Source: Saprospiraceae bacterium (GTDB lineage: Bacteria; Bacteroidota; Bacteroidia; Chitinophagales; Saprospiraceae). From it: DNA of 64,000 nucleotides. Each line of letters starts with the position of its first letter. Position 1 is the first letter of the stretch. Shown in pieces: positions 17,883 to 26,824 of the stretch. A program made the translations under genes and the position numbers. A model generated the notes under the pieces. It was given only the letters and a program-made list of their open reading frames with translations, did no database searches and was not told where the DNA came from. The stretch is from positions 1 to 64,000 of the forward strand of contig JAGFJA010000075.1 of NCBI GenBank assembly GCA_024103005.1, given 5' to 3'.

Positions 17883-19829
17883 TTAGTTATTATCACCATC
17901 ATCTTCGATGTATTCGATCCGATCTATTAATCTGCTGCTGATGCGCAGGAAATCCATTTCGGTGATGATACCCACAAGTTCGTTCCGGTCCACGACGGGG
18001 AGACATCCTATCTGCTGGCTCCTCATTGTTTCAAGTGCCTCAGTAATGGTTGCGTCGGGACTGATGGTTACCGGTTTTTCAATCATGACATCCTTGACGG
18101 TAATAACTTCATTCCCTTTTACAGCTTTGCGGCCGGAAAAGTGGCGGAGAAGTAATCTGCTTGTGACCAGGCCGACGAGGTTGCCTTTTCTGTCTTCTAC
18201 AGGCATATATCTAATTTTACGCCAGTCCATCATTTCTGCCACGAGTTCGACGAGGTCATCACGCTGGACTGTAAACAGATCTGTTTCCATAAATTCTTCA
18301 ACTTTTAGGGTGCCCGGACGGTATTCTTCCAAATCTTTCAATTTTGGTGCCTTCCATTTGTGGACAGGGACTTCATGTTCCTGATTTTTAATGATGGATT
18401 GTGTCAGTACTGCCATCGCTTCATCGCGGGTTACGTGTTTAATGAGTGAGGTGAAGGATCTGAGTTGCCACCTTGCACCTGTCATCAATTTTTCGGCACG
18501 ACCCCGAATAACGTCCAAATATCGGCTGATATCGGTGTCATTGACTCCTTTTAATTTGAGACCATGCTCTGCCAGCGGGATCAATTCCTGAAGGGCAAGT
18601 TCAGATGGCGTAATTTTGCGGTCTTTCAACCACGTAAACTTGGTGTCTATACCGAATTGTGCTGCCTTGCCGAAGTTGTCTCTGACGTCTTCCCACGAAA
18701 TATGTTTGGTAATATCCTTGTACTGGTCGTCCATGCCTGCCATGGCGCCCAGCCAGAATGCTGCATTTGAGATTTCGTCCAAAACGGTGGGGCCGGATGG
18801 AATGACTCTGTTTTCGATGCGCAGGTGTGGCATACCATTGTCGCTGATGCCGTAACAAGGGCGGTTCCAGCGATAAACGGTAGAATTGTGTATCTGCAGA
18901 GCCGTAAGTTTAGGTATCTTTCCTTTGGCTACAAGAGCAAGCGAGTCGTCATAATCGTCTCCGGTCATGATGACTCTGAAACGGCTGATATCTTCCTTAT
19001 ATATTTCGAGAATTGATTTTTTTAACCAACCTTTCCCGAAGCTTACACGTGGGCTTCTCTCACGCATGTGTTCGGTAGAGGCTCTGGTGTCGAGGGCTTG
19101 TTGGAACAGAGCAATTCTGGATTCGTGCCACAATCTTCTGCCGAAAACAATGGGTGAATTGGCAGCAAGTGCGATCACCGGGCCGGTGAGTGTCTGAGCC
19201 ATGTTATAATGTTTAACAAAATTGGCGGGAGTAGTCTGCATGTGCACCTGGAAGCTGGTGTTGCAAGCTTCCAGCAGAGGAGAATCGTGTTTGACAAGCA
19301 ATTCGTCAATACCCTGTAGCCTGAGTTCATACCCGGATCCGATAAGCATGTTGTTGAAGGCCTCCATCAGGGCATAATATCTGTCCTTAGGCGTCAGATT
19401 GGTCAGTTTCAGATCAAATTTATTGAGGGTGGGTAAGATTCCGGTAAGGATGACTTTGGCGTCATATTTTTCGAGAACCTTCCTGATAATGGCCAATTGT
19501 TCATTGTTTTCCTTTTCCATGTCACTGAAGCAACTACCCGTAAACTCGCGGGGTGACAAATTGGTCTCCAGGTTGAACTTTGCAAGCTCTGTACCTGCCC
19601 ATTTATATTGCTCCATTTCTTTTAAGACATCGACAGCAATCAAAGCAGGTTTGAAATAGGTATTATCCACCATAAACATCTCTTGTTCGGCGCCAATCCT
19701 CATCTTATCTTTTTCAAAGCAGTCATTTTCAAGCATAGTTTCCAATGCTTTCACATCATTGAGGAGGTGTTTGACAAAGAGCTGTAATTCCTCCTGACTG
19801 TTTAATTTGTTAACTTTCTGTTCGCCCAT
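17883..19829 (-). CDS. GCS2-family carboxylate-amine ligase fused to a pair of CBS domains
   Basis: The N-terminal 450 residues match the glutamate-cysteine ligase family 2 (GCS2) fold: IGAEQEMFMVD, KFNLETNLSPREFTG, a long substrate region and MTGARWQLRSF. The C-terminal 140 residues are two CBS motifs (VEEFMETDLFTVQRDD...RYMPVEDRKGNLVGLVTSRLLLR and VKDVMIEKPVTISPDATITEALETM...LPVVDRNELVGIITEMDFLRIS), which usually bind adenosine nucleotides. The fusion suggests allosteric control of a ligase by the energy state. The true substrate is unknown; GCS2 proteins in Bacteroidota are not all glutathione enzymes. No glutathione synthetase lies beside it. Confidence 0.85.
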   Translation of the reverse strand: MGEQKVNKLNSQEELQLFVKHLLNDVKALETMLENDCFEKDKMRIGAEQEMFMVDNTYFKPALIAVDVLKEMEQYKWAGTELAKFNLETNLSPREFTGSCFSDMEKENNEQLAIIRKVLEKYDAKVILTGILPTLNKFDLKLTNLTPKDRYYALMEAFNNMLIGSGYELRLQGIDELLVKHDSPLLEACNTSFQVHMQTTPANFVKHYNMAQTLTGPVIALAANSPIVFGRRLWHESRIALFQQALDTRASTEHMRERSPRVSFGKGWLKKSILEIYKEDISRFRVIMTGDDYDDSLALVAKGKIPKLTALQIHNSTVYRWNRPCYGISDNGMPHLRIENRVIPSGPTVLDEISNAAFWLGAMAGMDDQYKDITKHISWEDVRDNFGKAAQFGIDTKFTWLKDRKITPSELALQELIPLAEHGLKLKGVNDTDISRYLDVIRGRAEKLMTGARWQLRSFTSLIKHVTRDEAMAVLTQSIIKNQEHEVPVHKWKAPKLKDLEEYRPGTLKVEEFMETDLFTVQRDDLVELVAEMMDWRKIRYMPVEDRKGNLVGLVTSRLLLRHFSGRKAVKGNEVITVKDVMIEKPVTISPDATITEALETMRSQQIGCLPVVDRNELVGIITEMDFLRISSRLIDRIEYIEDDGDNN

Positions 19830-19979
19830 GGTTTTTTTATTGCATTATTAGTAATTGCCAAATATTATTTTATTCATGAAATATAACAACAATAATACTA
19901 CAATATTATCATAAAAAAACAAGAGAAAATATATTTTCGAAATTTTCAACATTCAGGCCCTGGCTTTCGTTTTATTCTC

Positions 19980-20510
19980 ATGAGGTTTACTTCGACTTTT
20001 TATTGGTTTATGGCTGTATTGGCCTTCCTGAATCTATCTTGTAACAAGGAGATTATTGCCAAAAAATTTACCATTAGGCTTGAAAGGAGCTTCGATGTGC
20101 CGGCCGGATTGGATTATCTTGATGCGCATTATTTTGTGTTGGAGGAGATTCCCACTTTTTACGAACAAGTCATCAATCAGCAAAATGTCCCTCCCGGGTC
20201 CACCATCACGCTGGTACCAGAAAGAGCTGTCATCACCTCTCTTTACAACAACATTGATTTTGATTTTGTAGATAAGGTCTCTGTAAAGATTTACACGAAT
20301 AATAATAATAAAGATAAGCCCGAAGCCTTCTATATTGAGTATGTTCCGACGACGGTGGATGATGAATTGCAATTGATTCCTACTAGTTTTGATGCTCAGC
20401 CTTTTTTAAAGGACGGAATTGTCAATGCAGAAGTAAAGTTCTTTTTTAAGCGAGCTACGCCTCAATTGTTGAATCTTCGAATTGTGATGGACTTTAGGGG
20501 TAATTTCTGA
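19980..20510 (+). CDS. Putative lipoprotein of unknown function
   Basis: A 176-residue protein with a lipoprotein signal (FYWFMAVLAFLNLSC; lipobox LNLSC, Cys about residue 22). The mature part is polar and beta-rich, with no domain that I recognise. It is probably a membrane-anchored periplasmic or outer membrane protein. It is divergent from the GCS2-CBS gene and converges on the methyltransferase gene. Confidence 0.7.
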   Translation: MRFTSTFYWFMAVLAFLNLSCNKEIIAKKFTIRLERSFDVPAGLDYLDAHYFVLEEIPTFYEQVINQQNVPPGSTITLVPERAVITSLYNNIDFDFVDKVSVKIYTNNNNKDKPEAFYIEYVPTTVDDELQLIPTSFDAQPFLKDGIVNAEVKFFFKRATPQLLNLRIVMDFRGNF

Positions 20511-20605
20511 TTCAGGACTTTCCTGTTCCTGCTTCGGTTAGCTCCGGATTATCTGGATTTTTAAAAGAAGGAATTATCGGTATAAAATAAATATTTCCTC
20601 CGCAA

Positions 20606-21211
20606 TTAATCTTTTTTAATACAGGTCAGGACAAAGGCAGGTGGAATATTGCGAACTTCCATAGATGTCTTTATATTTCCGAAGATGTTTTGATAAATAT
20701 TCCTTGTCTTCAGGCTGTAATGAATCTGGACGAATCTGCCATTGTGCTTCAGCAGCTGGTGGCTCATTTTGACGATGGACTGTGTTAATTGTTCAGGGAA
20801 AACGGAAAAAGGAAGGGCGCTGGCAATCACATCTACTGACCGGAAGCCGGCAGCTTCGAGGATATCCGGAAGTTTTTCTGCCGAATCATTGATTATCCTG
20901 AGGCGGCTATCTTTTATTTTACTCATTTGTTGACAGAATACCTCGTTGATTTCAAATGAAAAAAGAACGGCATCTTGTGGCATCGCCTTTAAAAGATGGC
21001 GGGTCATGACACCGTCTCCTGCTCCTAATTCTACGATAACTCTGGTATTTTTAAGTTGAGCTTCTTTTACAACAGCCTGGCAGAGATACCGTGAACTACG
21101 GGTTACAGTTCCGACTGATTTAATATTTTTAAGACTTTCAATAAAAAAAGCGAGCCTGCCCATGTGTTGTCTTCGGTTTTTTATTCTATTTATTGTTTGC
21201 GTTGATTCCAT
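20606..21211 (-). CDS. SAM-dependent methyltransferase, phospholipid N-methyltransferase-like
   Basis: A 201-residue Rossmann-fold methyltransferase. The SAM-binding motif VELGAGDGVMTRHLL lies near residues 60-75, the acidic residue that contacts the ribose is in FSFEINEVF, and the post-I motif ASALPFSVFPEQLTQSIV corresponds to the region where PmtA and KsgA-like enzymes have their catalytic loop. The pattern fits the bacterial phospholipid N-methyltransferase group, but rRNA adenine dimethylases share many of these features. The start is next to the stop of the PorE-like gene (zero gap), so both are in one operon with the acyltransferase gene. Membrane lipid modification is plausible, not proven. 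Confidence 0.7.
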   Translation of the reverse strand: MESTQTINRIKNRRQHMGRLAFFIESLKNIKSVGTVTRSSRYLCQAVVKEAQLKNTRVIVELGAGDGVMTRHLLKAMPQDAVLFSFEINEVFCQQMSKIKDSRLRIINDSAEKLPDILEAAGFRSVDVIASALPFSVFPEQLTQSIVKMSHQLLKHNGRFVQIHYSLKTRNIYQNIFGNIKTSMEVRNIPPAFVLTCIKKD

Positions 21212-23356
21212 CTATAAGTCGAGATAATATTTACGGAGGTCCGGATAAGTATTAAATAAGGATTCTGGAATGTTGGTCTTGCTGAACCTTTGATTATCAA
21301 TGTAAGGTACGATAAATGCATCTTTCAGTCCATGATTGATCAATGTTTCCCTGAATGCCCTTGCTTCTGAGTATGTCTTGAACAAGCCGGCCATGTATCG
21401 ATATCCGCTCACTTCATCCTGGCTTTCTATCATCAGATCAGAATTTAATGCCATGATATCTCCCGAATACATCTGACGGAGTGTGATAAATTGCACTCTA
21501 TATGCAAGACCTTTTATAAGATTTTTATATCGGTCATTATCATCGGCTTTCAATAATTCACTGACGAAGGGTTGTTTAAAAGTTATCTTAATCGGAAGAG
21601 AGTCAATATTATTAACTGAAATTTCAATCCTTCTGTTGAGATTCTGGCCGGAAATGCTCGCTTTTCCATTGATCATATTTTTAGCAATAGGATACAAACT
21701 TCCGACACTCTGGACGACTATTCTGGAAGGCTCGATGCCCTTGGATACCATATAATTACGGAATATTTCTCCTCTTTTGATACCGAAGTAAAGTTCGATC
21801 TCCGGAGAAACATTGGCATCTGTATTTACCAAAATATTGAAGGTGGCGGTAGGAAATTTTTTGGCCAGTTGGACTATCTGGTCTAATTGTTGCCTGTTTT
21901 TGGGTTGGACGATATTGTCATCATTGGCATAATAGAATGGCTCTATTGTGATGGCATAAATTTTACTTGCAAGTAATTCATCCTGATATTCCCTGGTATT
22001 CAGTCTGTGTGCAGGCACCTGGAAAAAAACCTGAGGATTGGCCTCTACCTGTTGTTCATTGCGGATTTCCTTAAAAAATCCGGTATAGAGATCAAAGCCA
22101 CCCAGGCTGCTTTTACGATTGGAAGATAAGATAGCTTTTTGTCCATCCCTGCCCAATTTGAAAAACATATCATCTCCCGGAGAGTTAATCGGCATACCCA
22201 GGTTGACCGGATGTTCCCATTTCATTGTTTTATCTAAATAATATGTGCTGTACACATCATAACCGCCAATACCATCAAGACTATTGGAGGAATAATAGAG
22301 TGTTCTGCCATCCATTGCTAAAAACGGACACCTTTCATCGTACACAGTATTGATTTCAGGACCAAGATTGATAAGCTGTCCCCATTTCCCATCCTTATAT
22401 TCCGAGTAATACAAGTCATAGCCTCCAAAGCCACCGGGCCTGTCTGATGAAATCAAAAGAATCATCTGAGTAAATGGGAATAGATCCATGATGCTTCCTT
22501 CATCGGCAAAGGGTGCGTCAATGGCGGACAATCTGTTGGTATCATCAACCGGTAAATTGGTGTTTTCAACAAAGACGGATAAATTGTTCAGACCGTTACC
22601 TCTTCCGAAATAGAGCATCTTTCCGTCTTCACTAAATCCAAATAGTTCCTCATCCTGGTCTGAAATAAGTCCCGGATTAAGCGGCCTGCCCTTGCTCAGG
22701 ATTCCTGTACTCATCTCTACTTCCGATCCAAACATATTGAAGTTGCTCGTGCTGTATATTCCGGCGGGAAGTTCTACTTCACTTGTGTCAATGGTCTGAT
22801 TAGAAGTAAAATACAATCTGTTGAAATAATTGGGACTCCAGATGGGATTAAACTCATCTGCCGTGGTGTTGACGTCGTGCCCGGCGTTTTCAATGATGGC
22901 AAGTTGATCCTGATATTTTATTTTTAGGGCATTTCCGCATTGCTTTATTGCTGCAATGACGCCGGCATAATTGGAGTTAGAGGGTTTAGTCAGTGACAGA
23001 TAGTATTTATAAAATTCAATTGCTTTGTCAAAATTGGAATTATGATGGAAGGTCTGACCGAGATAGTAAACAGCTTCCAGGTCTTTTGGATTGGCAGAAT
23101 AATATTGATAAAGGGTTGATTCTGCTTCGGATAATCTATTGGTTTTAAACTGAGCAATACCGAGATTTTTGTTGGCATTGGCATTACCGCCACCTTGCAG
23201 GTATCTTTGGTATAGGGGAATGGCAGTATCATATTGTCCTGCTTTGAAATACCTGTCTGCCTCATCTCTAAGTTTGCCGGATACACCCTGACTATAACTG
23301 CAAGTTATGCCAAGTATTACCAACAGGAAACCACCAAGAAGTCTCAACTGTTGCAT
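21212..23356 (-). CDS. TPR-PD40-OmpA-SPOR outer membrane protein, PorE-like
   Basis: An exported 714-residue protein with a signal peptide (LLGGFLLVILGITCSYSQG). Domains in order: tetratricopeptide repeats (about 25-130; FKAGQYDTAIPLYQRYLQGG), PD40/WD40-like beta-propeller blades (about 160-400; FNPIWSPNYFNRLYFTSNQ, GGFGGYDLYYSEYKDGKWG, GGYDVYSTYYLDKTMKW), an OmpA peptidoglycan-binding domain (about 460-590; LDQIVQLAKKFPTATFNI, GQNLNRRIEISV), and a SPOR-like end (YRVQFITLR, YMAGLFKTYSEARAFRETL, AFIVPY). This is the PorE design with an extra SPOR module; PorE is a T9SS-associated peptidoglycan-anchored lipoprotein. It lies four bases after the E2 gene, and its stop abuts the methyltransferase start. 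Confidence 0.82.
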   Translation of the reverse strand: MQQLRLLGGFLLVILGITCSYSQGVSGKLRDEADRYFKAGQYDTAIPLYQRYLQGGGNANANKNLGIAQFKTNRLSEAESTLYQYYSANPKDLEAVYYLGQTFHHNSNFDKAIEFYKYYLSLTKPSNSNYAGVIAAIKQCGNALKIKYQDQLAIIENAGHDVNTTADEFNPIWSPNYFNRLYFTSNQTIDTSEVELPAGIYSTSNFNMFGSEVEMSTGILSKGRPLNPGLISDQDEELFGFSEDGKMLYFGRGNGLNNLSVFVENTNLPVDDTNRLSAIDAPFADEGSIMDLFPFTQMILLISSDRPGGFGGYDLYYSEYKDGKWGQLINLGPEINTVYDERCPFLAMDGRTLYYSSNSLDGIGGYDVYSTYYLDKTMKWEHPVNLGMPINSPGDDMFFKLGRDGQKAILSSNRKSSLGGFDLYTGFFKEIRNEQQVEANPQVFFQVPAHRLNTREYQDELLASKIYAITIEPFYYANDDNIVQPKNRQQLDQIVQLAKKFPTATFNILVNTDANVSPEIELYFGIKRGEIFRNYMVSKGIEPSRIVVQSVGSLYPIAKNMINGKASISGQNLNRRIEISVNNIDSLPIKITFKQPFVSELLKADDNDRYKNLIKGLAYRVQFITLRQMYSGDIMALNSDLMIESQDEVSGYRYMAGLFKTYSEARAFRETLINHGLKDAFIVPYIDNQRFSKTNIPESLFNTYPDLRKYYLDL

Positions 23357-23359
23357 TTA

Positions 23360-24688
23360 TTAAATTGTCTGGTTGGTATCAAATGATTCCAGGTAGTCGG
23401 CTGTTCTCCTTAAGAATGAACCGCCTAAACTGCCGTCCACAACCCTATGATCATACGACAACGACAAAAACATCATGTGTCGTATTGCGATAACGTCTCC
23501 ATCCGGCGTTTCCAGGACGGCAGGTTTCTTTTTTATTGCACCGACAGCCATGATGGCTACTTGCGGTTGATTGATGATAGGTGTACCCATGATGTTGCCA
23601 AAGGAGCCTACATTGGTAAGGGTGAAGGTGCCACCCTGAATATCTTCAGGTTTAAGCTGGTTGTTTCTGGCTCTTGTTGCAAGATCATTGACGGACTTGG
23701 TAAGGCCTATCAGATTCATATTGTCTGCATCTTTGATAACCGGAACGATCAGGTTGCCTGATGGAAGAGCGGTGGCCATGCCGATGTTAATATTTTTCTT
23801 ACGAATGATGGTGGACCCGTCAACCGAGCAGTTGATCATCGGATAATCGTGTATTGCCTTGACTACAGCTTCGATGAATATAGGAGTAAAGGTGATATTC
23901 TGGCCGTACTTTTGCTGAAACTCTTTTTTTACCCTATCTCGCCATTTTACGATATTGGTTACGTCAACTTCTACGAAGGATGTAACGTGAGGAGAAGTAT
24001 GTTTGGACATAACCATGTGATCGGCTATGAGCTTTCGCATACGATCCATCTCAATTATCTCCACATCACCTTCCAGTGAGACAGCATTTGGCTTTGATGT
24101 TTGATTTTGTATATTTTGAGTTTGGGCTGTTGGTGTAACGGGCTGAGATGCCTGTTGTGGTTGAGATGACGTTTGTTTGGCAGTCCTGGTATTGAGGTAA
24201 TTCAATAAGTCATTTTTGGTCACTCTGCCATCCTGTCCACTTCCGGCTATGCTATCCAACTCTTCGACGGTCACACCTTCCTTGGATGCGATATTCTTAA
24301 CCAATGGACTGTAAAAACGGTCACTTTTAACAGTTGAAGTAGATGCGGAAGGCTGATTGACAATAGGGGTTGGAATATATGGTACTTCCGGCTCAGGTTG
24401 AGCGGAAGGGATATTGTTGTCTTCTGAGGCTGATTCACCGCTTTGTCCACCTGTTTCGATGAGGGCGATTACCGTGCCTATCGGGACGACGTCATTTACA
24501 TTAAACAATATCTTAGACAAGGTACCTTCCACAGGAGACGGAATCTCGCTATCCACTTTATCTGTGGCTATTTCAAGGATTGTCTCGTCAACATCGATAT
24601 GGTCACCTATATTTTTTGCCCAATTGAGGATAGTAGCTTCCATTATACTTTCTCCCATCTTAGGCATAATCAGCTCGTACGTAGCCAT
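23360..24688 (-). CDS. 2-oxo acid dehydrogenase dihydrolipoamide acyltransferase (E2)
   Basis: The acyltransferase core of a branched-chain or other 2-oxo acid dehydrogenase complex, 442 residues. It has an N-terminal lipoyl domain (residues 1-80, with the lipoylated Lys in EIATDKVDSEI), a Pro/Ser-rich linker, an E3-binding domain (about 130-170; KNIASKEGVTVEEL with GSGQDGRVTKNDLLNYL), a second Gln/Pro/Thr-rich linker, and the catalytic domain with SYDHRVVDG near the C-terminus (catalytic His and Asp). Only one lipoyl domain is present. E1 and E3 genes are not next to it. It heads a tight three-gene unit with the PorE-like protein (gap of three bases) and a methyltransferase. Confidence 0.93.
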   Translation of the reverse strand: MATYELIMPKMGESIMEATILNWAKNIGDHIDVDETILEIATDKVDSEIPSPVEGTLSKILFNVNDVVPIGTVIALIETGGQSGESASEDNNIPSAQPEPEVPYIPTPIVNQPSASTSTVKSDRFYSPLVKNIASKEGVTVEELDSIAGSGQDGRVTKNDLLNYLNTRTAKQTSSQPQQASQPVTPTAQTQNIQNQTSKPNAVSLEGDVEIIEMDRMRKLIADHMVMSKHTSPHVTSFVEVDVTNIVKWRDRVKKEFQQKYGQNITFTPIFIEAVVKAIHDYPMINCSVDGSTIIRKKNINIGMATALPSGNLIVPVIKDADNMNLIGLTKSVNDLATRARNNQLKPEDIQGGTFTLTNVGSFGNIMGTPIINQPQVAIMAVGAIKKKPAVLETPDGDVIAIRHMMFLSLSYDHRVVDGSLGGSFLRRTADYLESFDTNQTI

Positions 24689-24716
24689 AATATTATTTTA
24701 CTTTCGAAAACTGTCG

Positions 24717-24724
24717 CAAAAATA
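24717..24724 (-). promoter_or_regulatory. Possible promoter -7 box (TATTTTTG) of the E2 operon
   Basis: An exact TAnnTTTG on the minus strand, about 29 bases before the E2 start codon. A matching TTG at -33 is missing. Confidence 0.4.
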
Positions 24725-25009
24725 AGATTTTAGCGTATAATATTCTTACATTTGGTCAATCTTCTCATATTATCATTTATTTATAATACAAAAATATTTG
24801 TAAATCAGATTGGTATATTGAATTGCATCTTTATTCTATCTGCACCCCGACTAATTACCAATTGATTAATATTCTGAAATCATCAATAGAAAGAGGGGAA
24901 AGATTAATTGGTCGGTTTTTCATTATGAAATAAAGGTAAATTTCGTCAAAATCATTTTATAAACTTTTTTCAGCACTCAAGTTCTGATAAAAACTAAATT
25001 ATCCGATTG

Positions 25010-25051
25010 AAAAAATATTGACTTTCAGCAAAAACAATACTGAAAGTCAAT
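25010..25051 (-). terminator. Rho-independent terminator after the FadL-like gene
   Basis: A perfect 12-bp stem (ATTGACTTTCAG at 25017-25028 with CTGAAAGTCAAT at 25040-25051) is followed on the minus strand by A and six T residues. It lies about 40 bases beyond the stop codon. Confidence 0.85.
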
Positions 25052-25089
25052 ATGATCAGGTATTTTGGGGATTTCCTGTATTTCAGCTA

Positions 25090-26577
25090 TCAATGCATCT
25101 TAAATCCCAGGGTTAATACAATGGCATTTTGTGAAAGATCCTGTGTGACGATGGTCTGGCTTGCCTGACTGATAAAGTAGGGTTGATATCCGCTGGTAGA
25201 TTCCCATCTTCTGTAGCCAAGATCCAGGAAGAAAAAATCGGAACGGTAACCAAGCCCAAATCCGAAGTTGGGTTTAAAATCTCTCTGGTTTACATAAGGG
25301 CTTTGGTCAAATCCAATCCCTGCTCTCATTCTGAAGTGTTTGACGGCTGCTATTTCCAGACCTAGTCTGACTTTGATTGCAGAGGTATAGTTGGCTTTGA
25401 TTTCATCATTTATTTTATCTTCTACTTCCTTGTCGAAGAGGTTGTCAGACACAATTCTCATGTGTCCCTGAGCATAATCCTGATATTCTACCTCGGCATT
25501 GACAAAACCGAACTTACCGATGATACCTCCCAGGCTACCCGATAGTTTCATTGGTGTCCTTATCTTATAGTCGATGGTTCCTTCGGGAGATTCGGAATAA
25601 AGGCTGTAACTATCACTATTGTAGGTGAAGTTATATCTGAGATCCGTACTGAAATTGTCAGTCACTTTGATGAAGGAAGGAGAATGGATGGCAGCACCGA
25701 TAATCAGGCTGTTGACAGGCTTAAACATCAGACCGAGCTTGCCATTGATACCTATGCCGCTGGCAGCCTTGTATTCTCTGAATTGCAACTGGTCAAAAAA
25801 AGGTATGGCTTCCTGGTCATCCCTTTCTTGATAGAGTTTTCTTTCGTTGTACTTAAAGGTGGGTACACCGATGGTGGCACCGACGAGTAATTTATTGTCG
25901 AGATTTATTCCTCCCGAAAATGCCATCTCATTATATCGTCCGCTTGCCTGGATGGATTGATATTTATTCAGTTCGACATCCTTATAGTCTTCATAATCAT
26001 AGGAGTATGAGCCATCCGGCCGACGCTGTACAAGTGCCTGGGTATTCCATGCAAGTCCGGCCTCAAACGGGTCGAGTTGTGAAGTGTCCAAGCCATTGGC
26101 CAGGGCGGCAAAACGCTCTGTAATAGAACCCTGGCTTTTGCCTCTAAAGATAGCGTACTGACTGTGATCCAGATAGCCATTGATACCTGCTCCAAAGGCA
26201 TAACTGACTTTTTCATCACCGTTTTTTGCAAAAATCAAGCCTAGGTTGGGAAGTCTGAATTTTGTCTTATTATCCGTAACTTCCGGACGTTCACTCCCTG
26301 ATGTTAGTTGCATCTTTGAGTTGGTACTGATCACGGTAGGAGACAGCATGATTTCAGACATTCTGTATTGTGCGATGCCGGCCGGATTGGAAGACAAAGT
26401 GGTAAAGTCAGCGCCGATACCGCTCATGGAAGTATTGGTGCCGGCCGCTCTGCCTGTGCCGATGAGTGTCTGATCTGAAAGGCGCAAAACGTCCAGTGCA
26501 GACTGGCTGTATAAATCTTGCGACAACAGCCAGCTTAGTGTAATAAATATTGCAAATTGTATTCTTTTCATGATCAT
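25090..26577 (-). CDS. Outer membrane transport protein, OMPP1/FadL/TodX-like
   Basis: A 495-residue exported barrel with a signal peptide (IQFAIFITLSWLLSQDLYSQ). The start of the mature part has the FadL-type hatch pattern GTGRAAGTNTSMSGIGADFTTLSSNPAGIAQY, where small residues and SNPAG recall the N-terminal plug of FadL/TodX. Strands continue to the end and include IDYKIRTPMKLSGSLGG and RMRAGIGFDQSPY; the last residues (LTLGFKMH) end with His and not with an aromatic residue. The likely role is passive uptake of hydrophobic compounds. The start could be the ATG two codons downstream (MKRIQF), which gives a more usual signal peptide. A strong terminator follows. Confidence 0.75.
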   Translation of the reverse strand: MIMKRIQFAIFITLSWLLSQDLYSQSALDVLRLSDQTLIGTGRAAGTNTSMSGIGADFTTLSSNPAGIAQYRMSEIMLSPTVISTNSKMQLTSGSERPEVTDNKTKFRLPNLGLIFAKNGDEKVSYAFGAGINGYLDHSQYAIFRGKSQGSITERFAALANGLDTSQLDPFEAGLAWNTQALVQRRPDGSYSYDYEDYKDVELNKYQSIQASGRYNEMAFSGGINLDNKLLVGATIGVPTFKYNERKLYQERDDQEAIPFFDQLQFREYKAASGIGINGKLGLMFKPVNSLIIGAAIHSPSFIKVTDNFSTDLRYNFTYNSDSYSLYSESPEGTIDYKIRTPMKLSGSLGGIIGKFGFVNAEVEYQDYAQGHMRIVSDNLFDKEVEDKINDEIKANYTSAIKVRLGLEIAAVKHFRMRAGIGFDQSPYVNQRDFKPNFGFGLGYRSDFFFLDLGYRRWESTSGYQPYFISQASQTIVTQDLSQNAIVLTLGFKMH

Positions 26578-26737
26578 TTAATTTAAATGAGTAAGGGTGC
26601 GCCATCGATGTATGAGACGCTGTTGAGGGCGAAATGTTGAATCCGTTTTGCCAAAATTAAACTTTATTAACTCTTTTGTTCCTTCTTTTTGATTTTTTAG
26701 AGGCTAAATAAAAGAAAAGTTTCTGTTTTATTAAAAG

Positions 26738-26774
26738 TCAAAAGGTGGTAAAACAGCAGCAATACCACCTTTTT
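26738..26774 (-). terminator. Hairpin terminator after the Tyr/Gly-rich gene
   Basis: A perfect 10-bp stem (AAAGGTGGTA at 26741-26750 with TACCACCTTT at 26763-26772). On the minus strand it is followed by a short T-rich stretch; on the plus strand by TTTTTC. It may work in both directions. Confidence 0.7.
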
Positions 26775-26824
26775 CTTAAATTTTTATTTATCTGAACTTA
26801 TTATACTTTGCAGCAATAATTTTA

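Larger units (their letters stand above)
24689..25089. other. Intergenic region upstream of the E2 gene
   Basis: A 401-base gap. It holds the possible -7 box of the E2 gene at its left end and the terminator of the porin gene at its right end. I see nothing else, including no open frame. Confidence 0.4.
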
